DNA from: Liolophura sinensis
Lineage: Eukaryota > Mollusca > Polyplacophora > Chitonida > Chitonidae
Length of the DNA: 64,000 nt
Assembly: GCF_032854445.1 (NCBI RefSeq)
Contig: NC_088302.1
Coordinates: forward strand, 31,775,979-31,839,978
Direction of reading: 5' to 3'
Position numbers and translations under genes: made by a program. Shown one piece after another: positions 36,121 through 47,800 of the stretch (position 1 is the first letter of the stretch; the number at the start of each line of letters is the position of its first letter). Under the pieces are notes generated by a model that saw only the letters and a program-made list of their open reading frames with translations, was not told the DNA's origin and made no database searches.

Positions 36121-36144
36121 TTAGTACTTGATCCACACGGACAC
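36121..36144 (-). CDS. possible terminal exon of CPES-like copy 2
   Basis: On the minus strand an AACATTATTTCAG acceptor is followed in phase 0 by seven codons (VSVWIKY) and TAA. It lies 2.2 kb downstream of exon C. A second option near 37610 (CTGTTACAG then VQGAVMGTL and stop) is equally unproven. Neither resembles the candidate end of copy 1. Confidence 0.2.
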   Translation of the reverse strand: MSVWIKY

Positions 36145-36204
36145 CTGAAATAATGTTTTGCTGAATGCTGATTATAGGGCCGTCCGCGCGAGGACATCAA
36201 TTAT

Positions 36205-36733
36205 AAGGCTAAGCCTGAACAAGCCCATGTGTGCCGAACTGGGTCTAAAGGCTAAGCCTGAACAAACCCATGTGCGCCGAACGGGATCTAAAGGCTAAGC
36301 CTGAACAAGCCCATGTGCGCCCAATGGGATCTAAAGGCTAAGACTGAACAAACCCATGTGCGGCGAACGGGATCTAAAGGCTAAGCCTGAACAAACCCAT
36401 GTGTGCCGAACAGGATCTAAAGGCTAAGCCTGAACAAGCCCATGTGTGCCGAACGGGATCTAAAGGCTAAGCCTGAACAAACTCATGTGTGCCGAACGGG
36501 ATCTAAAGGCTAAGCCTGAACAAGCCCATGTGTGCCCAACGGGATCTAAAGGCTAACCCAGAACAAGCCCATGTGTGCCGAACGGGATCTAAAGGCTAAG
36601 CCTGAACAAGCCCATGTGCGCCCAACAGGATCTAAAGGCTAAGCCTGAACAAGCCCATGTGCGCCCAACGGGATCTAAAGGCTAAGCCTGAACAAGCCCA
36701 TGTGCGCCCAACGGGATCTAAAGGCTAAACCTG
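36205..36733. repeat. minisatellite, unit 43 bases, about 12 copies
   Basis: Units of GGCTAAGCCTGAACAAGCCC then ATGTGTGCCGAACGGGATCT and AAA. They are very uniform, differing mostly at AAGCCC/AAACCC, GTGTGCC/GTGCGCC and CGAAC/CCAAC. Confidence 0.95.
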
Positions 36734-38384
36734 TCTGGCAGTGATGTAAATCGAGCGTAGAGAGCAGCACCTACCCTGTAAGTTGTAGGCAATAATACCT
36801 GACATTTAACAAATTGGAAGCCACTTAAATTATTCACTTAGTACCTGATATCGAAATTACAGTAATTAGCGGAATTCAGTCAAACAACTGTGATCTTAAA
36901 AGAACAGTTTTCAGTTCATGTATATATGTCACCTTGTTGACTATTTGTGAAATACATTACAAATTTTTTTTAAATGAAAACGAAACCGCAAATCTTAAGG
37001 TGGGATAAAGACAATAAGCATTTTGTTCAATTAATACTCTATAAATGACAATGGAAGACGTGACACAGAATTGTCGGCACAGGACTGGTAGAAACTAAAC
37101 CTCTGTAAATGACCAGATAAGAGTTTCAATACAGCACCTTATGGGGTATCCCGATATGTTGTTGTTGTTGTGGTTCGGTGGGTGGGGGGAGAGGGGGCAA
37201 TTCCACAGAAAAATCTCGGTGGTTTTAAACCAGGACTAAGACTAATAGGACTGTTATGAAAAGGGAGATCACATGAAACCGGCCGCAGATGTCTGGTCGG
37301 GCAAACCAACACTTAATGCACATGCAGTCCAACACTGCAGTGCAAGTCCGTAAACTGTGTAGGTAACAGTGGCGACTCAATCAGTCAGTCTGACAGTCGG
37401 TTAGTCCGTCAGTCAAATAGTCTGTAAAAATAAATGCAGTATAATTCCCCATTATGAAAGGTTTAAAACACAATAACACACGGTATGGAAGACGACACGT
37501 AGGGAAGACTGAAACAGGCTTGTGGTTCTTCTTTGTATGTATGGAATTCCTTCTGCAGTTTCTCCGATCTCGAACAACACTATAAGGTTCCCATAACGGC
37601 ACCCTGAACCTGTAACAGAGTTGTCAACTATAAATCACACCATGCGGTCTACTTCTGTTCTAACAATGATTGCACTTGGAGCTCCCCAGATAACAGTTCT
37701 TTTTTTTCTGCATCGTTTTTGTTTTTTCTGTTGATTTCATTGTATTTAAAGTTTACCGTCCCTTTTAACATTTTCTCGTTATAACATGATGATTAGTCAG
37801 AGTTGTAAACTGCGGTCGCATACAGTACTAGCCTAAATAGTTAATTTCTAGTCTAAAACCCCTATGGCAAGCGCCGGGTCGTGAACACCTGGTTGTACCC
37901 AACATGGTGTGTACTTCCATTTCAATCGTCAGGTTACACAAGACCTGGTTTAAAACTCATTCTCTGACAGGGAATTTTCAATAATCTCTGATTCCCTGAC
38001 TTCATTATTCTAATGCAGGAAATCGATTTATCCTCCTCCATCTAGAGCATATCTGTTCACTCGATTTGAGCTCTCGCGCATTCAATAACTTTTCCAAGCT
38101 TTCAGAAATCAGGACAGAAAGAAGGTCTCACGGAAAACGTTCTCCTTATTTCAGAAGCTTCAAGTTAAGTCGGGCACTCCGGTTTCCTCCATGCGCCCAT
38201 GAAATTGGCCGCCAATGTAGAAGTGAAAGTGAAATTCTTTGAGTACACCAAAGAAATAAACCAATAATCATTGTTGTGGTGCAGCAACCGCGTATTCAAG
38301 CATTCTATGCCAGTCAAGTTAGGTTTAATGAACATAATTCGTCTCGGTTGAGAATCATACCTTTAAAATGCTAATTTTACTTAC
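36734..38384. other. 3' region of CPES-like copy 2
   Basis: No confident terminal exon was found. A degenerate Meta-type SINE piece lies at about 38170-38270 (CTCCGGTTTCCTCC, AAATAAACCAATAA). The remainder is AT-rich with nothing recognised. Confidence 0.3.
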
Positions 38385-38465
38385 CTCAGCTAGTTGGATT
38401 TCTGTGGCCATACAGAAGATGATTAAAAACGGCCAACCGAAGTACTGCATTATGTGGATAAAGGA
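38385..38465 (-). CDS. CPES-like copy 2, exon C
   Basis: The exon is 81 bases between a TATGTTTTCAG acceptor and a GAG|GTAAGTAAAA donor on the minus strand, phase 0. It encodes SFIHIMQYFGWPF to ATEIQLAE, the same 27-residue length as in copy 1. It has no frame of its own longer than 60 codons and was found by homology to copy 1. Confidence 0.8.
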
Positions 38466-38824
38466 CTGAAAACATAGAAAGGGTATAGACTTTATCACCA
38501 AAATGTCCACATGCACAAATAACCAGACCTATTACATGTCAACAAACGCTTCAGATAGAGTGTTCATCAACAAACTGTTAAAGTACAGCACACAACAACG
38601 AACTGTTCAGGCACAGCACACGACAACAAACTGTTCAGGTACAGCACACGACAACGAACTGCTCAGGCAGAGAGTACGACAACAAACTGTTCAAATAGCA
38701 CACGACAACAAACTGTTCAGATACTGCACACGTCAGTACAAATGTCCACACTCTGTGCTCGTCAACAAACTGTTCAGATACTTCACACGTCAACGAACTG
38801 TTAAGCAAAAAATCAAGGAACTTT

Positions 38825-38873
<49 letters not shown>

Positions 38874-41800
38874 ATTGGTGTTTTACGCCGTACTCAAGAA
38901 TATTTCACTTATACGACGGCGGCCAGCATTATGGTGGGTGGAAACCGGGCACAGCCCGGGGGAAACCCACGACCATCCGCAGGTTGCTGGCAGACCTTCC
39001 CACGTACGGCCGGAGAGGAAGGCAGCATAAGCTGGTCTTGAACTCACAGCGACCGCATTGGTGAGAGGCTTCTGGGTCATTACGCTGCGCTAGCGCGCTA
39101 ACCGACTGAGCCACGGAGGCCCCTGGAACTTTTGAAGCATAATGAATCATCTTTTGGAGTTCTACTTAAGCGGTCTTCTTTAAAATAAGGAATAAAATAA
39201 CAAGTTAAGTTTGTGCTTCCCTTAGACGCTAGAGCGCGGTGCCAAGCATATGGGCGGAGGACACCGGATATCCAGTCCGGAGAAACGCCGCCCCTGGAGA
39301 TGTGCCTCATGAAACTAAACGGTTAGAGCCAAAACCGAACCGCCGGAATATTGACTGGCGTTTACAATGTCTTTTAACATTATTTCGGTCGTATTACGAC
39401 GGCGTCTCCTTGTAGTATACTGAACCCAATGCGAACATATTCACAGAGCCGCCTCACAGAGCTGCCATGCCAAAGACAACAGAGAGTCACAATATACTGA
39501 CAACGGGTCAACCAGTACTTGATATTTCGTTCTATGCTGAGCGCCAACAGAGGTATTAAAAATTACCAATATTAAATATAATTAAAAACGTACAGTAGAG
39601 AGAGTAAGACCAGAGCAGTGACGACTGTGTAATATATGGCAAATGGTCGTACTTAACCGGTGAAATACGGTCTCTTGTCAATTTATCTCAGTCATTGTTT
39701 TATTCTAACTGTTCATGTAAATGCACAACTAGTAGCACATTACACGCGCTCTAGCACCATGGCTTAAGCAGAATTAGGGAAAAAAACACAGTGATGTTAA
39801 TTGCAATGTATTTGACATCAGTGAAATTAATCAAAATGTTGTGTTGTCATGACATTTAACATACATTAACATTAAAACGATGTAAAGATACCAGGCCTTG
39901 GGGATGCTTAGTCCACCAGCAGAATTCTGATTATGCAGGAATACAAAAGTCATAAGTATGACTCGATTCGGAACTGAACCCCCAAGCTATACCTTTTGCA
40001 AGGCAGACGCTCTCTCAACTTTGCAACAAGGCACAGCCCGCCGTACAGCTTTAGCGTTGCATGCACAGTAGACATTTTACCACTTGGCCTAAGAAGCTCC
40101 CTGTACACTTCTGTGGCAGCCTAAGTATTTCACTTTGTGACAAAAAAAAGGTTTCAGAAGATCTCACAAAGACAATAGCTAAGCTAAGCCATGAGTGATC
40201 ACAAGCTACTCTTAGCGGGATAATCACAGACGGGAAAATGAGTGCGGATGCTGAGTGAATGACTTAATTACTCGTTCAGCAGACAATCGTGACGCATAAA
40301 ATAACCAGTCACCATGGTAACTAACTCCAATATTTTCCAGGGACGTTATTGATTGCCTTAGGGGAGACTTCGGTGTCTCGCATTTCCCACGCAAGTCCAG
40401 GTTTCCGTTAAAAACAGTGTAAAACGAAACACATAATGTCAAACTCGACAGCAGTGCGCTACCGCATACACAAATTAATACTCCTGTCGCACAACAAAAC
40501 AGCTGATTAAGTTACCTATTATTTATGGGAAAAGGGGTAAAATCTGACAAAACTGTGTCATTTTACTCGTGTGTCTACATGAAACACAGATATTGACACA
40601 AGGCAAGTTCTGAGTTCTGACCTACGCAATTTTAAGTCAGAAAAACACCAGTTGCTCCCTGCATATTCTTTCACGTTACGATACAGTAGGTTTTCTTGTG
40701 ACGTCATGCTTGTTTCATGATATCATTAGTCTATCTGACTCACCCATGTTTTATCCAGAGCTATACTGATCAGTCCGTAGTCCAGTAAGGCCTGGGCATT
40801 CACTAACCGCCACACCCATATGAAGATCCACATACGTAATGTTTTCATCTGCGCTAACTGTTGCTCCTGTAAAGAAAAACAAATTGATTAATGTATTAAT
40901 CGACCGTAAGGAAGATATAGAAATAGATGCATCTGGACAAATAACATTGCATCTTGATATATAGCACTGTATCTCTGCCTTGAAGATGAAGATGCCTTAA
41001 GATGTTTTCTTATATCAGCAGGTCCGAAGTAGAAAATTATATATGATTTCACGACAAATTTTCCAAGGAAAAAGAATATCGACTCTGCATAGCGGCTAGA
41101 GCGGCACTGAACAAAACTAAACATATCACAGCATTCTTGTCAAAAGTCAATCATTTACTCGCAGTCCAATAAATTATACGTATGTATGTATGTATGTATG
41201 TATGTTTATCTATTTATTTACTTGATTGGTGTTTTACGCCGTACTCAAGAATATTTCACTTATACGACGGCGGCCAGCATTAAGGTGGGTGGAAACCGGG
41301 CAGAGCCCGGGGGAAACCCACGACCATCCGCTGGATTCTGACAGACCTTCCCACGTACGGCCGGAGAGGAAGACAGCATGAGTTGGACTTGAACTCACAG
41401 CGCCACATTGGTGACAGACTCCTGGGTCATCACGCTGCGCCAGCGCGTTAACCAACTGAGCCACGGGGGCCCCATCAATGCATGCATGTATGCATGTATG
41501 CATGCATGTATGTATGTATGTATGTACGCACCCATGAATATATGCATGCATGCTTGGGTTTTTACGTCATACTTTACATAAATTTCCTATAAAAACCTCT
41601 GCTACGAGATAACTTGCGATTAGGAGATGTTGTGTTTATCAGGAAAATGTAGGCACAGATTCAAAGAAATAGTCATGCTCTATGAAAACAGTTCTTCTAA
41701 TGATTATCAGGTGCACATCTAGTAAAGGTTGAGGGTAATTCCGTAAAGAGTCCAAGAAATAATATGCTTGGACGCCTTTCATAAAATGTTACTTAAAACA

Positions 41801-44800
41801 TTGTGACAGTGTCACAACGGTGTATGAGATTTTGTGTTGTTGGCAACCAAAATATTGAGCATCGAGACTTGTGTGACATCTTTGCACCCATCTGCTTTAA
41901 AGGCGAAAAGGGCACGTTGATTGACCGTATTTTATAAATAATAATCTTGTGTTCTTGATATAGAACTGAGCGACATCATTTTTTAATTTATGTCGGTTTG
42001 CTAAAAATGTTGGACAAAAATTTGTTACATATCGTTCTTACAAGAATCTTAATATTAAAAATGTCAGTAAATGCACCTTGTCAGGAGACAAATTTTTGAG
42101 GATGTTGATGACCAGTATTTTGTGTTTGAATATTTGCTTAAAGATATCGGCGATACACATGCCCCCTTAAAAACTAAACACATCAATCCACAAAATCCAG
42201 CCATAAACTTGCCTCATGTCACAAAAACTGTGTTGAAAAAAGCCTTGTTACGTAACACATACAACAGATATACTAATAAAGTGAATTATGAGAACTTTCG
42301 TTATTGTGTCGTTATTATAATACTACGTATAATAAGGTCACAAAACTGTGTCGTAGTGCCACAAGTAAAATTCTTTGCAAAAAAGTCTTCTTAAGATACT
42401 GACAAAACATGTTTAAAATTTTGGCCAACGATTCGGCCATTCTTAAGCTATAAGGGTAGTTTCAGAGATGAAAGAATATATATTGCTAACGAAAATGAAT
42501 TAATATCAGATCCTTCTGCGGTTGTAAATGTAATGAATAATTATTTTATAGAATACGCCTCAAATGATTCCAAGGATGATGCTTCTGATGTTACCCGCAC
42601 CAACATCCAAGTACAAAAGCCATTAAAAGCCATTAAAAGCCGTTATATGATCCCGTTTTCCTTTAAAGAAGTCTCTTCTTATAAAACCTCTCAATTTCTT
42701 TCAAACTTGAAACCCAAAAAAGCGACAGGGTTGGATCAAATTCCATCGAAATTGATCAAATTAGCCGCCCAAGTAATAGCAAGACCAATGGCAGTTATAT
42801 TTAACACTGCTGTTAAAACAAATTAATTTCCTTCCTTTTGTAAATACGCAAGTGATAGACCAGTCTACAAAGATGTGATCCTTTAGATAAGACAAATTAT
42901 CGCCCAACAACCATTTTTTCTTCCTTATCTAAGATGTTGGAGTTAACGACTTCGCACATTTACTAGTCTACACTAATTAGCCTATATAGCAGGGTTCAGA
43001 AAAGGTTTCAACACACAGCATACCCTTAGCAGACTAGAGGGAGACTGGACATTTTCGATAGATAATGGAGATGCTACCGGGGCTTTGATGATTGACATGT
43101 CCAAAAGCGTTTGACTCTCTATCTCATGGTTCTCTCATTGACAAATGGATGGCTTATGGTATGCATAGGGACAGTGCTGCACTAATAGGAGATTATCTCA
43201 AACAGGTTCCAGCATGTTCAAACTGACCACGTATCCAGTTCCTGGAGGCCCATGGTTTCAGGTGTTCCACAAAGCTCCATTCTTGAGTCTGTATTGTTCA
43301 ACATCTTCATTAACGTTCTTTTTTTTATTTGTTAAGAAATTTAAATTGTTAAATTATCCTGATAATACCACGCTGAGCGCAACCGCAAGTACGACAGAGG
43401 AAGTCTGTCGTGATCTAGAAATGGACTGACAATGGCAATGGCAAACAACTACATCTTTATGATAACATAGTACTTTACTCAGAGAACACAGCTAAATTGC
43501 TAGGTGTATCTCTAGACTTCAGGTTCGGCACAGTTAAACGCTTTAAAGCGGTTGTCACCAAAGTTAAAATGTTGGTCTTCAGAGATTTTATTCATTCTAA
43601 TTTCACTTAATGTCGTCTATCTGGCATAATTCTAAGAAAACCGATTCTGATAAGTTAGAAAAAAATCAGGAACGAGGCCTAGGACTCGTTTTCAATGACC
43701 GAAGTTCGTCTAATCAGGGTCTCTGGGTAAAAGTCGAACTACCAACCACATTTGTTCATAGACAACAGCTTTTAGTTACTGAAGTTTACAAAGCCATTCA
43801 CGGCTTTAGACCAAAGTATGTAAAAGATCTATTTACACAAAAAACTGTGTGTTACGGTTTGAAGGGAAGGGGGTAGGTTCGAAGTTCCACTTTGTTATGT
43901 GGTCTACAAAGCCTTCGGTATCAAGGAGCTAAACTCTGGAATGCATTGTCTGCAATTATCCAAACAGCTCACTCCCATGAAATATTTAAAAAGCGGATAT
44001 CAACTGGGAAAGGAATCGAGACCTAATATCTTCAGCCACCATACTTCTATTTTTTTTTCATGTACCAATGTACAAAAACAGTATATAATTTAAAAAAAAA
44101 ACAATGAATTATTTCCGTAGCACCAAATACAACTGGATATGTTTGTAGTGTTTAGATTTCTATAAATGAATTTTATGCTACATGCACCCATTAAAGAGTT
44201 CTTCGTTATCTAAATATTTTTAACAAGGTAAGGCTACTATCCTTAATATTTATTTTGCGTCTTTTGTTATTTGTCTGTCTATCTACCACTCGATCACGGA
44301 AGCCCCAATATGTTAATGGCCGACAGATTTTAATACTATACAAACCAAGTGAAGGGATTTTCTTTCATGGGAAACCTGTTATTAGTAGCCTAAACTAAAT
44401 GCAGACAGAAACAGCAGTAAACTATGGTAGCTAGAGTTATGTGGTTAAACGTTCAAAAAAAACAGAACAGATTAAATTGACAAACATAATGTACCCTATC
44501 ACGATGATTAACGGTCTCAGCAAACCTTTAGAGAAAAAAGAAATACAACAGTTGCAATTGTACTTGTTAAAAAAAGGGGAGACGGAAAAAATAGCGATCA
44601 TAATAAACAATATTCCGATTAATCATCAACAAATGTAGCAATCATAAGAGAGCAGGAGTGTGACAGTGAATTATCATCGACAGGCAGAACACTTAACGCT
44701 TTCCAGGGTAACTCATTTGCCCCATAACTTCAAAACGGAAACAAGCAACTTGAAATGCAATCGTTACAGGCGAAACTTGGCAAAGTCGTGTAATACATAA

Positions 44801-47800
44801 CTTCACTTATTAATTTTCTTATTTATTTATTTATTTGATTGGTGTTTTACACCGTACTCAAGAATATTTCACTTATACGACGGCTGCGAAAGAAGGGAGA
44901 ACTTAAATTTTCGACGGCTTCTTGTCTGAAATATACGTGCATACAGGAAGTGACGGTCATGTCAACGACGTAGATTGCGCAGAATCCGCACAAAACAATT
45001 TAAACCTTTCGCAGCTGCAATTTGTCATTAGAACGCTCTCAAAAATATCTCCGCCTCCTGGTTACCGTCACATTTTTGACAGATAAAGTGTGATGCATAA
45101 AGCAGATATATAGGCGATTTCAACAATCGCCCACTCCTGATAACAAAAAAAAAATCACGAACAAAGAAACTAGTGGATGCTGACTGAATGACTAATACTT
45201 GCACACTGTCATTATCAGTCAGAAAAATATCCAGATCATCCAGCTTAGGGACCCCTGCTTCACGAGGCACACAGGCGATGACGTCATACAGCAGACGATA
45301 TGTATGTACGTATGTATGTATGTCAGAGGTGTCGTGAATTTAGGTCAGTGCGCCATCCCACTGCCAATGTATCAGATATACATTCTCAGTAATAATAACT
45401 CAAGTTATAAGCTATATGAAATGTTTGGTTTTTTTCTTAATATTCAGTTTAAGGTGTTTCCAAAGATATTTAAAAAAAAACAGTAAAAGACAGTACAAGA
45501 CAGTACAAAACAGCTCAGAACTCTTCAGGCGTAAAACAAACTTCAGTTTTCGTAAGGTCCTGATTGGTCAGTCCTAAAAATAAGTAGCCTATATCTTCAG
45601 TCGTGACGACAACGGTGATAGTTGTCAACGGAAAATGTATATAATACTCAAGAATAGTTTATTTATACGGCGGCGGCCAGCAGTATGGTATAAGCAAACC
45701 GGCAAGAGACCGGAGCAAACCCACGACCATTGGCAGGTAGCCGGCAAACCTTCCCACACATGACCGGAGAGGAAACCAGCATGAGCTGGACTTCAACTCA
45801 CAGCGACCGCATTGGTGAGACGTTCCTGAGTATTTGTGCCGCGCTGGCGCGCTAATCTTCGGTCACTCATTGCTTTTGCAAAAGTCGGGTAAAAGCTCTA
45901 CGTAGTCTGAAGGTGTCAGTGTAACCAAATAAAGCGGGTTTAATATATTGACCTTAAACAATAAAACACCTACAGTTTGCGGACGAATAAAATAACTGAT
46001 AATTCGACAATTTTCACTTATCCAAGGTCATCAGACATATTCTGTTAGATGCCTGCAAACCTCAAAATAACCCCTACATATGCCTAAATATGCCTACAAA
46101 ATATTTCTATTCAAAGCTGTTTTTCATCCGAAAAGCAAACAAAGCTGAGACGCTGAAGTAATTAACGGGCACAGATTCCGACACGGCGAATGATCCCTGG
46201 GTAAACAATCAACTTTTGCCACGGAAGTATTCTGTTACAGGTGTTTTACGTCAAGTTATAACCCTGGGCCCGTATTTATCAAGAAACTTAAGATTTAAGT
46301 TATAAATTGCAAGTCCTTAAAATCCCAAACTCAGAACTGGAAAAAGCTCAATTTGTGGTTAGTATATTGTTCCGCAGTAAAGCATCAGTGTACAAATTTT
46401 AAACATTCCAGAGCAAACCGTTTTATATGTACCTGTGTTTGAATGTTCGACTTAAGTCTTAAGACGTTTGATAAATATGGGCCCTGGTCTCCGTACAAAT
46501 CTGTTAAAGGTAAAGCTTGACGAAACGGCACAATAAGCGGAGAACCTATAATATAAAGCTGATCTGATACCGATAAATGAAAAGTATGAGAAAATACAAG
46601 AAAAATGTTATAAAAAAAAGTAAGTATAGTCTGTTGTTGTAAATGAATGACATATTGACTTGTATTTAATTCCGTGCTCAGGATGTGTTCATTTATTCGA
46701 CGGCAGTTGGTGCTGCTGTTGGAAGATACCGGGTTCAGAGGGTACATCGCCTGGGTATGAGAAGTTACTGACGAACTTTCTCGCGTATGATCTAAAAACG
46801 TTCACGCCATATCTGTGAAAGATTTGTAGTTTTCTACGAAGCAAAGATTTGAAACCTTGGCTTCTAACGTATGATTTTTTTGTTGTTGTTGTTGTTGTTA
46901 CAAATCACAATTTGATATAATTTTTGTTTAATGTGTACTCCTTTCATCTGTATAATTTATTTATTTGATTGAAGTTTTACGCCGTACTCAAGAATATTTC
47001 ACTTATACGACGGCGGTCAGCATTATGGTGGGTGGAAACCGGGCAGAGTCCGGGGGAAACCCACGACCATCGGCAGGTTGCTGGAAGACCTTCCCACGTA
47101 CGGCCGGAGAGGAAGCCAGCATGAGCTGGACTTGAACTCACAGCGACGGCATTGGTGAGAGGCTCCCAGGTCATTACGCTGCGCTAGTGCGCTAACCAAT
47201 TGAGCCATGGAGGCCCTTTATCTGTATAAATACATATTGTTAAAGATAGCCTGTATTTAAGAAAATTAACACGAGAATGGAAGTAGAGCTTTCCACTCAC
47301 TTGAATTATCAAACTGCAAAATGAAAGCAAAAAATCGAACTGTTGGTCGACAACAAAAGAATATGCTGTGATACAGTTATAGAGATCTCCATCCAGTTAG
47401 CGTAATTTTCACACCCTGTACTGTTTTCCCAGGAAAGGCCCGAGAACACGTGGTTAGCCAATTATCACGGTCAGGACTGCATTGATCTCGTGTCCTCACG
47501 AAACGGCAGACCTGCCTTCCCAATTTTCAGAACGTGTGTTCGGAAAAATGCCTGTATGCCTTCCTACTTTTAAGAATGTGTGTGGAAAAAAAATACACTT
47601 CGTACTATCTATACTTTCTCAGTTCTTTGGTCATCTGTGTTAAACGTCGTTTTGGGAATTGGCCTTGTGATTATTGAATGTGCGTTGCAGAAAGTCATTA
47701 TACCTTACTATTTTTCAGAATGTGCGTGCAAAAAGGCCATTATACCTTCATAGTTTTCAGAATATGTGTATGGAAAGAAACGCATACATCTAATTTCTTA

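Noticed and set aside
36205..36733. CRISPR-like regular repeat
   Set aside because: The 43-base units are directly contiguous with no unique spacers, and the context is an animal genome; it is a minisatellite.
38503..38874. Plus-strand frame of 123 codons
   Set aside because: It is produced by a 28-base minisatellite and a poly-T run (poly-Phe end), and it lies in an intron of the opposite-strand gene.
38873..39123. tRNA gene in the SINE heads (A and B boxes present)
   Set aside because: No proper cloverleaf or acceptor stem pairing can be drawn; these are tRNA-derived SINE promoters, not tRNA genes. The same applies to 3150-3216 and 39960-40035.
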